From NCBI GenBank assembly GCA_963703895.1, contig CAVPFX010000002.1:1054001-1118000 (forward strand): 64,000 bases of DNA. Reading direction: 5' to 3'. A program made the translations under genes and the position numbers. Each line of letters begins with the position of its first letter. The stretch's first letter is position 1. Positions 1 through 8,347 of this stretch are shown piece after piece. Below the pieces are notes generated by a model. The model was not told the DNA's origin. It did no database searches and saw only the letters and a program-made list of their open reading frames with translations. This DNA comes from VRUE01 sp963703895 (lineage in GTDB: Bacteria > Actinomycetota > Thermoleophilia > Solirubrobacterales > 70-9).

Positions 1-75
1 TCGAGGGATTTCCGAAAGCCAATTCGCATCTGACCTACGTTACCCCGCTGCTCGACATGCCACATACCTCTGTTC

Positions 76-112
76 TTCATGCTCCCGGGGCACTCAAAGC
101 CCCCGGCATGTA
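76..112. terminator. GC-rich imperfect hairpin upstream of the first lipoprotein gene
   Basis: The stretch holds CTCCCGGGG and GCCCCCGG separated by a short A-rich loop, giving an imperfect stem closed by CATG on both sides. It may end transcription of a gene lying off the left edge. There is no T-run, so the call is weak. Confidence 0.35.
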
Positions 113-146
113 TGACCTACATGTAATTACGGATGGATAGACCGCG

Positions 147-686
147 ATGATGGGTTCAGTAGCTGTTGAGCATCGATGGGGTCAGTATCGAAGGCGGGTG
201 TTGGCGATTGCGCTGTCTGTGTGCTCGATAGGGGGCGCGGCTGGTTGCGGTTCGGACGGAGGTGGTGGAGACGCTGGCCCTACGGTCGAGGGGCGGGCGG
301 AAGGTCCAAGCCGAATAGTTAGATGGGAAGTCGGGAAAGTCTTGGGGCCGCAATCGCTCGAAATTGGCAGCGTGGTGGGATATTGCCAAGGGGCTCCCAA
401 GCCGCATTACGGAGATATAGGCATCAACGAGACAGGTCGAAAGGTCTATGTAACGGCTCGTGCGGTTTTTCCTCCCGAGGGTCGCAAGGGACTATGTCAG
501 GGGGTAGGACTCTCGATATTTAAGGCGATCAAGCTTAGGCGAAATGTAGCCAGCATTGAAATCTACGACACGCACAGCAAGCCGGCGCAACTCCGCTGGA
601 ATCCACTTCCTCCTGTTACTTCGACCTCCGCGACGAGTCGGTCGGATCGCTCCGGGAATGAAGACAATCCGCAAGACGTTGATTAA
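147..686 (+). CDS. small putative lipoprotein, paralogue of the gene at 1150
   Basis: The 179-residue product starts with a short positive N-region (RRR near residue 15), a hydrophobic stretch and a lipobox ending IGGAAGC, so it is probably exported and lipid-anchored. The mature part has no family I recognise. It shares with the lipoprotein at 1150-1632 a pattern of C-x-G, PKP, an FP strand, a CQGV motif and a closing YD-x(4)-P-x-LRW. The two cysteines of C-x-G and CQGV may pair. The start is the first of two adjacent ATGs; a GGATGGA lies about 10 nt upstream. The C-terminal tail after LRW is rich in Ser, Thr and Pro. The function is unknown. Confidence 0.6.
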   Translation: MMGSVAVEHRWGQYRRRVLAIALSVCSIGGAAGCGSDGGGGDAGPTVEGRAEGPSRIVRWEVGKVLGPQSLEIGSVVGYCQGAPKPHYGDIGINETGRKVYVTARAVFPPEGRKGLCQGVGLSIFKAIKLRRNVASIEIYDTHSKPAQLRWNPLPPVTSTSATSRSDRSGNEDNPQDVD

Positions 687-924
687 GAACCGCACTCTGG
701 TGGTGTTGGTTGTAGGAACTCTTCTGGTGGGTCTCGGCGGGTTGGGCGGTGGCCCAGATGGGACTGGAGATAAACCAGCCGGTCACTCGCAACGGACCGT
801 CAAATCATCGGCAATAATTAAACGTAACCGCACAATTGTAAAGAGTCGGCCGAGAGGCCAAGGGATTACGCGCGCAGTGGCGTGGCGTGCCAGTCCCTCG
901 AGAAAGTCGAGCCCCAAGCGGTAG
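658..924 (+). CDS. doubtful small membrane or secreted peptide
   Basis: An 88-residue reading frame begins at an ATG inside the end of the preceding gene. It has a basic N-terminus (MKTIRKTLIKNR), one hydrophobic segment (LVVLVVGTLLVGLGGLGGG) and a very basic tail. There is no good ribosome binding site. It lies just before a decayed lipoprotein copy and may be debris of that copy instead of a working gene. Confidence 0.25.
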   Translation: MKTIRKTLIKNRTLVVLVVGTLLVGLGGLGGGPDGTGDKPAGHSQRTVKSSAIIKRNRTIVKSRPRGQGITRAVAWRASPSRKSSPKR

Positions 925-965
925 CTACTACCCTTCGGAAGCCAAAAAATGTCTACTACTCCTGA

Positions 966-1090
966 TGTCGATTGCACTGTCTCTGTGCTCGATAGGGGCC
1001 TGGTCGACTACGGTTCGGGTGAAGGTCGTGGAGAGGCTGACCCTACGGCCGAGGGGCGGACGAAGGTCCATATTGCAAATCAGCGGGGCT
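966..1090 (+). pseudogene. decayed copy of the lipoprotein signal region
   Basis: Positions 969-1070 align base by base with 205-308, the signal-peptide, lipobox and Gly-rich segment of the first lipoprotein. Shared blocks include CTGTGCTCGATAGGGG and CCCTACGG, and both segments end at AAGGTCCA. The copy is 102 nt against 104 nt, so the frame is lost, and the lipobox cysteine is gone. Nothing recognisable of the mature domain follows. This reads as a remnant of a tandem duplication. Confidence 0.65.
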
Positions 1091-1149
1091 GATCAGTAGC
1101 GTCCAACGTACCTGGGTTTGTAAGAATGAATCCGATGAGAGAGTTACAT

Positions 1150-1632
1150 ATGATCAGGGCGGACAAGGCTCTTAGCAGGGGGGGCATTGCTGGGCTTTTC
1201 CTGGCCCTTCTGGCTCTGGGCGGATGTGGTCAACAAGGTGATAGTGCGAGGGCGCCGAAAGTTGTCTCTGGGCGGTCGGATACGACATCAGGCGGTGGGT
1301 CGTCGGTGTCGATCCAGCGTAGGCCAGTGCATTGGGGCATTGGGAGGATCAGAGGGAGGAAGGTCAAACTTTTTACATTCTTTCCTTACTGTAGTGGAAC
1401 TGAGCCGAAGCCTCGCGTAGCGGAGGTTAGGAGCCGATCGAAACAGGACCGAGTGGTACTGACGATGATTGTGCGGTTCCCGGTTCGCAAAACTGGTGGT
1501 TGCCAGGGTGTGGATCTTGGAATTTCGTCGACGTGGATTGCGCTAGGAAGGGATCTAGATCACGTGCGGCTTTATGATGGAAAGTCAGCTCCACCGGAAT
1601 TGCGGTGGTCCCAGCACCATCAGACTGGCTAA
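1150..1632 (+). CDS. small putative lipoprotein, paralogue of the gene at 147
   Basis: The product begins MIRADKALSRGG, then a hydrophobic run ending in the lipobox LALGGC, followed by a Gly/Ser linker and a compact domain of about 110 residues. The domain has the same C-x-G, PKP, FP, CQGV and YD...P..LRW pattern as the protein at 147-686. I prefer the ATG at 1150 to the one at 1126, because AGAGAG sits 6 nt before it and the signal peptide then has normal length. No known family is recognised. A helical or sensor role cannot be argued; it is simply an exported two-cysteine domain of unknown role. Confidence 0.6.
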   Translation: MIRADKALSRGGIAGLFLALLALGGCGQQGDSARAPKVVSGRSDTTSGGGSSVSIQRRPVHWGIGRIRGRKVKLFTFFPYCSGTEPKPRVAEVRSRSKQDRVVLTMIVRFPVRKTGGCQGVDLGISSTWIALGRDLDHVRLYDGKSAPPELRWSQHHQTG

Positions 1633-1682
1633 CTAGATGAGAGCAAGCAATCTTGGAGGATCTCCCAGCGTGGGGATGTGAG

Positions 1683-1735
1683 GTGGGTCAAGGTCGCGCT
1701 TGACCGAACGACCCAGGCGGGCCGTCTTTTTGCTT
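1683..1735 (+). terminator. possible intrinsic terminator
   Basis: GGTCAAG and CTTGACC pair around a 6-nt loop, with a further GGGTC/GACCC pairing possible, and about 20 nt later comes GTCTTTTTG. It lies after the lipoprotein gene and before the riboswitch. The T-run is some way from the stem, so this is tentative. Confidence 0.3.
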
Positions 1736-1867
1736 CGGTTGAAGCGCTCGAGCGGGCAAGGAATCAGCTTCGTCCTCTGATGCCGGAGGGGAAAGCAGAG
1801 TGCCTGGCGGGTAAGAGGGCTCAATCTCCTCAAGAGGCGCTCACGTCGCTAGACTCGCCTGCGTAAT

Positions 1868-2040
1868 CGGTCGGTGGTCAAGGGAAGTCCGGTGCGAAAC
1901 CGGCGCGGTCCCGCCACTGTGACCGGGTCAAGGACGTCGTCGGCGCTTTTAGCGCCAGCCACTGGGGAGGCCACTGAGTCCCCGGGAAGGCGCGGCGGAG
2001 GAACCCCGGAAGCCAGGAGACCTGTCCCCGGCCAGCCATG
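1868..2040 (+). promoter_or_regulatory. cobalamin (B12) riboswitch
   Basis: The region carries the ordered landmarks of the class: AAGGGAAGTCCGGTGCGAAAC with its paired GGCGCGGTCCCGCCACTGTGACC segment, AGCCACTG, GGGAAGG, and the B12 box GAAGCCAGGAGACCTG at 2009-2024. It ends about 28 nt before the first gene of the transport operon. In this class, adenosyl- or other cobalamin binding turns expression down, often by hiding the ribosome binding site; the short distance to the gene fits translational control. It is the main evidence that the ECF transporter downstream imports cobalamin. Confidence 0.93.
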
Positions 2041-2067
2041 ACAACCCTCGAGGAAAGGGTGGCTTAA

Positions 2068-2818
2068 ATGCCAAGACTCGTTCCGTTCCGGTTGGTCGCC
2101 GTGTGCGCACTGGCCCTTCTGCTGTTGCTCTCGACCTCTGCGCTTGCCGCGGCAAAGGGCACTCGCGTCAGCCTGCGCGTAGTCGGCAGCGCCGGCAAAA
2201 CGCTGAGCGAACAGTTCATCGGCGCCAAGACGAGCTCGATCAAGACCAGCCCGAAGGCGACACTGCCTCGGTGGCGGCACCGGTGGCAGCGGCAAGTCGG
2301 TGCAGTTGAAAGGGGCGACCGCGCTGAGTGCGCTCAGCCTTGCCTCGAAGCGGACCCCGGCCCTGAGGCCGCTGTCGGTTACCGACCACTTCCTTTCCGA
2401 ATTCGGTCTCGGGCTATGTGGAATAGGCAAGTCGCAGACGACCAAGAAGCTGTCTTGGTACCTCAAGGTCAACCACAAGAACCCCAACAAGGGCGGCGAA
2501 CTGGTCAAGCTGCACAAGGGGGACGAAGTGCTGTGGGCCTTGGAGCCCTACCCCTACCCGGATGAGCTGGCGCTGGTCGCACCGCACGAAGCGGAGCCGA
2601 ACAAGCCGTTCACGGTCAGCGTCTTCTCCTACGACGACAAAGGTAAGAAGACCCCGGCCGCCGGCGTCACGGTGACTGGCGCCGCCGCGCCCACGGGTAC
2701 CGACGGCACGACCCAGGTGACGCTCTCGGCGCCAGGTGTGCTGACCGCCACCCACGGCACGGACATCCCGTCCAATCAGATCGCGGTCTGCCTCAACGGG
2801 GCCTGCTCAGGGGGCTGA
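2068..2818 (+). pseudogene. exported DUF4430 (transcobalamin C-terminal-like) protein, frameshifted
   Basis: A clear signal peptide (hydrophobic LALLLLLSTSALAAA) opens the frame at 2068. The frame is lost at about 2257-2264 and continues one base over, as CLGGGTGGSGKSVQLKG, to the stop at 2818. Removing one C from ACACTGCC restores a single protein of about 249 residues. The middle part (SWYLKVNHK..., KGDEVLWALEPY) resembles the beta domain found at the C-terminus of human transcobalamin and intrinsic factor (DUF4430). A second Ig-like segment (PFTVSVFSYDDKGKKTPAAG) follows. Under the riboswitch this would be an extracellular B12-binding accessory protein. It may be truly broken or the base may be a sequence error. 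Confidence 0.65.
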
Positions 2819-2823
2819 TCAGC

Positions 2824-3738
2824 TTGAGGGTCCCCAGCACGGCGGTCGCGCTTGCGCTGCTCTTCGCAGTGCTCGTGGCCGCCGGCTGCGGCCTCGGCCC
2901 CGGCGAGGGGGTGGACGAAGCCGAGCTGACGGTTACGCAGGACTACGGGAACGAGCCCGTCCTGCATCGCCAGCTCGGCGACCTGAACGAATCCGACACG
3001 GTGATGCGGGCGCTCGAAGGCAGCGCCAAGATCACCACCCGCTACGGCGGCGGCTTCGTGCAGTCGATCGAGGGGCAGGAAGGGGAAGGGAGCGGCGACA
3101 GCTCGCGCGACTGGTTCTTCTTCGTCAACGGGGTGGAGTCGACCGTGGGCGCGGCCGACTACCCGCTGCACGGCGGCGAGTCGATCTGGTGGGACTACCG
3201 CAACTGGAGCGCGGCGATGCGGGTGCCGGCCGTGGTCGGCTCCTGGCCGCAGCCCTTCCTCGACGGCTATGACGGCAAGGCGCGGCCGGTGGCGGTCGAG
3301 TGCCTGGGCGGGGGCAGCGCCTGTGCCGAGGTGGAGGAGCGATTGGAGGATGCAGGGGCAAGCGTCGCCTCGGGATCGCCGAGCGGCGCGATCCGGGTCC
3401 TGGTCGGGCCCTGGGCGAAAGTGCGAGAGGATCCCGCGGCGGCCCAGATCGAGGACGGTTCGCAGGCGAGCGGGGTATTCGCCGACTTCTATCGCGAAGG
3501 CGGCGGATATCACTTGACAGGGCTCAACAGGGAAGGCGAAACAAGGTTCTATTTTGGAGTTGCCGCGGGCCTGGTCGCCGCGACCCGGCGCTATGAAGCG
3601 CCGCCGACTTGGCTGGTCACCGGTGCGACGAACAGGGGGGTGCACGCTGCCGCGGGCGCCCTCAACGCCGCCGACCTGCGCGACCACTACGCGGTCATCG
3701 CGGAAGGTGAATTGACGACCTCGCTGCCAGTGCGATGA
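2824..3738 (+). CDS. DUF4430-domain lipoprotein of the B12 uptake operon
   Basis: The 304-residue protein has a signal peptide with lipobox LVAAGC. Its first half has the DUF4430 pattern: a V-x(2)-ALEG helix, GGGFVQSIEG, DWFFFVNGVES and GGESIWWDYRNW, the last being the G-D/E-x-x-W-W strand pair. The second half (residues about 150-300) is a domain I do not recognise. The start is a TTG 6 nt after the previous stop, behind AGGGGGC. Its stop overlaps the ATG of ecfT. Known logic of transcobalamin suggests it presents cobalamin to the membrane transporter; this is inference. Confidence 0.7.
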   Translation: MRVPSTAVALALLFAVLVAAGCGLGPGEGVDEAELTVTQDYGNEPVLHRQLGDLNESDTVMRALEGSAKITTRYGGGFVQSIEGQEGEGSGDSSRDWFFFVNGVESTVGAADYPLHGGESIWWDYRNWSAAMRVPAVVGSWPQPFLDGYDGKARPVAVECLGGGSACAEVEERLEDAGASVASGSPSGAIRVLVGPWAKVREDPAAAQIEDGSQASGVFADFYREGGGYHLTGLNREGETRFYFGVAAGLVAATRRYEAPPTWLVTGATNRGVHAAAGALNAADLRDHYAVIAEGELTTSLPVR

Positions 3739-4700
3739 GATCGCCGTTTGCCTATATCCCACGATCGCGGCCGTTGCAGGCAGCCTCTCCGGCTGCGGCG
3801 GTCACCTACCTCGGCTCACTCGTCGTCGTCGCCTTCCTCTACTCGAACCCGATCGTGCTGCCTGCGGTCGGCCTCGCCACGGTCCTCGCCGGCCGCTTGG
3901 CGGGGGCGCACGCCGCGGTTCGCGCGGCACTCTGGATGGGCCTGACCCTGGCGGCGCTGATCGTCGTCGTCAACGCGCTGGTCGTCAGCCGCGGCGCCAC
4001 TGTTCTGGCGCGGCTGGGGGAGTGGCCGCTCTTCGGCCAGGTAGACGTCACCGTCGAGGCGATCGTCGCTGGCCTTGTCTTGGGCCTGCGCGCCGCAGTG
4101 GTGATGGTCGCCTTCGCCGTCTACTCGGCCTGCGTCGACCCCGATCGCGTCCTGCGGGCACTGCGGCCCCTTGCCGGCCGCTCGGCACTGACCGCGACCC
4201 TGGTCTCGCGCCTGGTCCCAGTTGCCGCAGCCGACGCCGCCCGCCTGCGCGACGCCGCCCGCCTGCGCGGCCCCGGCGCCGCCCCGGTTGGCCGCGCGCC
4301 GCTCGCCCGGCGGCTGCTGGCGGGCTCGCTCGACCGGGCGGTTGACGTGGCGGCAACGCTGGAGCTGCGCGGCTATTCCCTGGGGACGCCGCCGGCAGCG
4401 GAGGCCGTAACGCTTTCTCCGCGCCATGGACGGAGAAAGCGTTACACCTCGGGCCGCCGACGGTCGCGCTACGACCGTCGCTTCTACATAGTCGGCGTGG
4501 TGGTCCTCGCGGTTGCGATCGCCGGCAAGGTCCTCGGTGCCGACGCCTTCAGCGAATACCCGGCGACCGAGGTCGGTGCCGGCGCCACGACCCTGGCCGT
4601 CGCGGCCGTGGTCGCTCTCAGCGGCCTCGCCCCGCTGCGACGCAGTCCGGGGCGAATCCGCTCGGGCCATGTCCACGCACCGGAGGTTGTCGGTGTCTGA
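3735..4700 (+). CDS. ecfT: ECF transporter transmembrane component EcfT (CbiQ family)
   Basis: This is the membrane coupling subunit of an energy-coupling factor transporter, linking the ATPases to the substrate-binding S component. Several hydrophobic segments lie at residues 20-130, followed by the cytoplasmic coupling helices with the two expected Ala-Arg-Gly-type motifs, AARLRG and LELRGY. A last membrane pair follows near residues 250-310. ATG overlaps the preceding stop (ATGA), and the gene end overlaps ecfA by 8 nt. A 15-bp perfect inverted repeat lies in frame at 4407-4445, in the basic loop between the coupling helices and the last membrane pair. Confidence 0.88.
   Translation: MRSPFAYIPRSRPLQAASPAAAVTYLGSLVVVAFLYSNPIVLPAVGLATVLAGRLAGAHAAVRAALWMGLTLAALIVVVNALVVSRGATVLARLGEWPLFGQVDVTVEAIVAGLVLGLRAAVVMVAFAVYSACVDPDRVLRALRPLAGRSALTATLVSRLVPVAAADAARLRDAARLRGPGAAPVGRAPLARRLLAGSLDRAVDVAATLELRGYSLGTPPAAEAVTLSPRHGRRKRYTSGRRRSRYDRRFYIVGVVVLAVAIAGKVLGADAFSEYPATEVGAGATTLAVAAVVALSGLAPLRRSPGRIRSGHVHAPEVVGV
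4407..4445. repeat. in-frame palindrome inside ecfT
   Basis: GTAACGCTTTCTCCG and its exact reverse complement flank a 9-nt loop. It codes for AVTLSPRHGRRKRYT within the reading frame. The A/T-richer sequence stands out from its surroundings, which suggests an inserted element. Confidence 0.7.
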
Positions 4701-6408
4701 CTTGGCAACTCAAGCCCGGGCCGCGCCGGCGCTTGCGCTCACGGGTGTCACCTACGCCTACCCGACCGCAGCCACTCCGGCCCTGCTCGATGTCTCACTC
4801 AGCCTCACCTCGGGCGAGTTCGCCCTGCTCGCCGGCCGCTCGGCCTGCGGCAAGTCGACCCTGCTCCGCGCCGCCTGCGGCCTGGTCCCGCACTTCCACG
4901 GTGGCGAGATCGAGGGCGGGATCGAGGTGGCCGGGATCGACGCGATCGCCGCCGGCCCCGGCGAGCTGGCCGCCGTGGTCGGCTACGTCGCCCAGGACCC
5001 GGAGACCCAGGTCGTCTCGACCACGGTCGCTGCCGAGATCGAGTTGCCGCTGGAGCTGCGCGGCGACCCGCCAGCCTCCCGCGCCAGAGCGGTCGAGGAG
5101 GTGGCCCTCGCCCTCGCCATCCCGCACCTCCTCGACCGCGCCGTCGACACGCTCTCCGGCGGCGAGCTCCAGCGCGTCGCCCTGGCGGCGGCCCTGGTCA
5201 CCCGTCCCCGCCTGGTCCTCCTCGATGAGCCCACCTCCCAACTCGACCCCGTCGCCGGCGACGAGTTGATCTGGCTCCTGCGCCGTCTCAACGAGGAGTG
5301 GGGGGTGACCATCCTGCTCGCCGAGCACCGCCTCGAGCGCTGTCTCGCCGCCGCCGACCGCGTGATCGCCATGGCCTCTGGCGCCGTCGCCTACGACGGC
5401 AACCCCCGCGACTTCCTCACCTGGGCCCAGGACACCGACACAGCTCTGGAGACCCCCGCCGCCCGACTCTTCTCCCTGGTCGGCATCGAGCCCCTGCCAG
5501 TGGGCGTCCGCGCCGCGCGCCAGACCCTCGCAGCTACCGAGCCCCGAGCAGAGGGGAGCCGGTCCCCCTCCTCTCTCAGCTTTTTCGGTGGAGAGTCGGA
5601 TGGCTGGCGCCGCGAGACACCCGACGAAAAAGTAAAAGCCGTTCGGAGGGAGTCCGGCTCCCCTTTGACCACAGCGGTCGATATCCGCGATCTGTGGGTG
5701 GAGTTGAACAGGGGTGACGAGGAGACGCGAGACGTACTCCGTGGGATCGACCTCTTGGTGAAAAAAGGTGAGCGGTTGGCCCTCATGGGCAGGAACGGTG
5801 CGGGCAAGAGCACGTTGCTCAGGACGCTTGCCGGTTTGACCGATGCGGTGCGCGGAAAGGTCGAGGCACCCGACGGTATCGCGCTGCTGACCCAGAACCC
5901 CAGCGACTATCTAGTCCGCGAGCGAGCTGGCGACGAGCTTCCGGGTGACGCCGGGTTGGCCGCGCTGCGAATAGTCGGCCTCGAGCACGCGGTGGATGCC
6001 GATCCCCGTGATCTCTCCGGTGGTGAGCGGCAGCGCCTCGCGCTGGCAATAGCGCTGGCGGGTCGCATGGAAGGCGAGCAACTACCTGGCCTGGTAGCGC
6101 TCGATGAGCCGACCCGGGGCATGGACCGCGCCCGCAAGGCCGACCTCGTCGGCCTGATCGGGGACCTCGCCGAGCGCGGCGCCGGTCTGCTCGTCGCCAC
6201 CCACGACGTCGAGTTCGCCGCCGCTTTCGCCGAGCGCGTCGTCCTGCTGGGCGACGGAGTGGTGATTGCCGACGGTCCCGCCCCCGAGGTCCTCTCGGGC
6301 GGCTGGTACTTCGCCACCGAGGTCGCCCGCGTGCTCGACCTGCCGGGCGTGATCACCCCCGACCAGGGCGCCGAAGCGTTGTGGCGACGCTCGCGGGAGG
6401 AGGGCTGA
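4693..6408 (+). CDS. ecfA: ECF transporter ATPase, two ABC domains in one chain (EcfA1A2-type)
   Basis: The protein contains two complete ABC ATPase domains in tandem. Domain 1 has Walker A GRSACGKST, signature LSGGE and Walker B LVLLDEPT; domain 2 has Walker A GRNGAGKST, LSGGE and LVALDEPT, with a H-loop (LLVATHD). It energises the B12 ECF transporter. I choose GTG 4693 because GGAGG lies 6 nt before it; ATG 4669 is the alternative. The linker between domains (about residues 285-330) is encoded by a long inverted repeat at 5549-5667, as if an element had been accepted in frame. Domain 2 is shorter than usual around its Q-loop. Confidence 0.88.
   Translation: MSDLATQARAAPALALTGVTYAYPTAATPALLDVSLSLTSGEFALLAGRSACGKSTLLRAACGLVPHFHGGEIEGGIEVAGIDAIAAGPGELAAVVGYVAQDPETQVVSTTVAAEIELPLELRGDPPASRARAVEEVALALAIPHLLDRAVDTLSGGELQRVALAAALVTRPRLVLLDEPTSQLDPVAGDELIWLLRRLNEEWGVTILLAEHRLERCLAAADRVIAMASGAVAYDGNPRDFLTWAQDTDTALETPAARLFSLVGIEPLPVGVRAARQTLAATEPRAEGSRSPSSLSFFGGESDGWRRETPDEKVKAVRRESGSPLTTAVDIRDLWVELNRGDEETRDVLRGIDLLVKKGERLALMGRNGAGKSTLLRTLAGLTDAVRGKVEAPDGIALLTQNPSDYLVRERAGDELPGDAGLAALRIVGLEHAVDADPRDLSGGERQRLALAIALAGRMEGEQLPGLVALDEPTRGMDRARKADLVGLIGDLAERGAGLLVATHDVEFAAAFAERVVLLGDGVVIADGPAPEVLSGGWYFATEVARVLDLPGVITPDQGAEALWRRSREEG
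5549..5667. repeat. in-frame inverted repeat in the ecfA linker (family 3)
   Basis: The arms (5549-5587 and 5625-5667) share AGGGGAGCCGG at the outside and CTTTTTCG at the inside. The loop contains GGATGGCTG followed by GCGC. The same inside arms and GGATGGCTG core occur, in the opposite orientation, in the intergenic hairpin at 12379-12492. The element remains open in the frame of ecfA. Confidence 0.7.
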
Positions 6409-8281
6409 ATGTCCTGGCAACTGGCCAGCTTCGTGATCCTCACCATCGTCCTGCTTGGTGGATTCGCTTGGTACGAGCGCTCGCGGCCGCCGTCGCAGGT
6501 CGTGGCCCTGGTTGCCGCCCTCGCCGCCCTGGCGATCGCCGGCCGCATTGCCTTCGCCGCATTCCCCAACGTCAAGCCGACCACCGACATCGTCGTCTTC
6601 GCCGGCTACGCCCTCGGTCCGGCGCCCGGCTTCGTCGTCGGCGCCCTCGCTGGCCTGGTCTCGAACTTCTGGTTCGGCCAGGGCCCGTGGACCCCGTGGC
6701 AGATGGTGGGGTGGGGGATGTGTGGGGTGATGGGTGCGGCGCTGGCGCTCGGCGTCCGCAACGCCGGTCGCTTCAGCCTCGCCGCGGTTTGCGGAGTTGC
6801 CGGCATCGCCTACGGTGTGCTTTTGAACTTCTCGCTGATGGCTACCTACGGTGGAGATCTCTCGCTCGAGCGCTTCCTGACCCTGGAGGCACGGGCGATC
6901 CCGTTCGACGTCGCCCACGTCGCCGGCAACGTCGCCTTTGCCCTGCTCGCCGGCCCGGCGATGGTGCGGATGCTGGTCCGCTTCCGCGAGCGCTTCGAGT
7001 GGCGCGGCACGCCGGCGGTCGCGACGGCGATCCTGGTCGTCCTGCTGCTTCCCAGTCTGATTCCGGGAACGGCCAGGGCTGCCAGCACAGATCAGGCAGC
7101 GAACTGGCTCGAAGCGGCGCAGAACGAGGACGGCGGCTTCGGTTCCTCGCCCAACAGCGACTCCAGCGCCGCGCTCACCGGTTGGGCGATGCTGGGCTTG
7201 GAGGCCGCCGGGCGCAATCCCTTTGACGTGGAGAAGCTCGAAGGGCGAGAGCCCGCTCGACTTCCTGCGTGGACACCTCGACGAAGTGACCAGCCCCGGC
7301 GATCTCGCCCGCACTATCGTCGCCCTCGAGGGGGCCGGCGCCGATCCCCGCTCGTTCGGCGGCAAGGACCTCGTCAGCGCCCTGCTCAAGCGCCGCGCCG
7401 CCAACGGCTCATACGTCGGTTGGCCAGGAACCACTTCCTTCAGCGTCATCGCCCTGCGAGCCGCCGAAGCCGAAGGCGGCCTCGACGGCACGATCTCCTG
7501 GCTGGCCAAGGTGCAGAACGAGGACGGCGGTTGGGGGGACGTGCCGGGGCAGCCGAGCAACCCCGACGTCACCGGATCGGCGATGCAGGCATTGCCCAAC
7601 ACCAAAGCGGCCCAGGACGGCCTCGCCTACCTGCGCAAGCACCAGCGCCCCAACGGCGGCTTTGCCCTCGGCGGCAGCGGCGGCGTCAACTCGCAGTCGA
7701 CCGCTTGGGCGGTGCAGGGGATGATCGCCGTCGGCGCCGACCCGGCGACGATCAACGCGGGGGGCAGCAGCGCCCTCGACTACCTCGCCGCCCGGCAGGC
7801 CGACGACGGGCACTACCGCTACTCGGAATCCAGCGATCAGACGCCGGTCTGGGTGACCGGCCAGGTACTGGTCGCGGTTGCCGGTGACTCGTTGCCGATC
7901 GCGGCGCCGCCGCGCCAGGCGACGCCGACGACTGTGTCTCCGTCGAAGGCCGCGCCGGCGCCTCCGGCGGGGGGGACGAGCCCGCCGCCAGGGTTCGAAT
8001 CGGTGCCGCCGCCCTCCGGCGTCCCGAGCACCGGCAGCACCGGCGCTCCCACCGCGCCGCCAGCGGCATCTGGGGCTGTGCCAGAACTACCTACCGAAAG
8101 CGGCGCCGTGCCCGAGGGCAGCGAACCCGAAACCGCGCAGCCGGAACCGGCGCCGACCTCGCAGCCGGTCAGCGCTTCCGGGTCGACCCCCTCTCCCTGG
8201 CTGCCGATCGGCATCGGCCTTGCCGCCACAGCCCTCGCCATCGGCCTGCCCTGGTGGCTGGGCCGTCGTTTCGCTTGGTAG
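6409..8281 (+). pseudogene. ECF S component fused to a prenyltransferase-like (intrinsic factor-like) barrel, frameshifted
   Basis: Residues 1 to about 215 are a multi-pass membrane module with FPNVKPTTDIVVFAGYALG and GLVSNFWFGQGPWTPWQ, typical of cobalamin-type ECF S components. An extracellular segment follows, with repeats such as NEDGGFGS, NEDGGWGD and PNGGFALG, the alpha/alpha-barrel repeat shared by prenyltransferases and transcobalamin/intrinsic factor. A Pro/Ala-rich linker and a C-terminal membrane helix ending in Arg-Arg close it. The frame breaks at the GGG of 7243-7245; losing one G joins VEKLEG to ESPLDFLRG. Fused length would be about 623 residues. With EcfT, EcfA and the riboswitch this is a B12 importer. 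Confidence 0.75.
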
Positions 8282-8283
8282 CT

Positions 8284-8347
8284 CCACGGTCCCTCCCTTA
8301 ACCGTCCCTGAGACGTAAAAGGGAGGGCGAATGGGCCGTGGCGGCTA
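8284..8347. terminator. hairpin after the B12 operon
   Basis: CCCTCCCTT (8291-8299) pairs with AAGGGAGGG (8319-8327), with outer CCACGG/CCGTGG support. It could end the B12 operon transcript. The right arm also contains the likely ribosome binding site of the nitroreductase gene, so it might limit its translation. Confidence 0.45.

Noticed and set aside
1..33. Tail of a coding sequence (…SRDFRKPIRI then TGA) at the left edge
   Set aside because: Only ten codons are visible and nothing else supports the frame, so it is not listed as a gene.
1678..1866. A 62-codon reading frame before the riboswitch
   Set aside because: No family, no ribosome binding site and a possible terminator within it; treated as untranslated.
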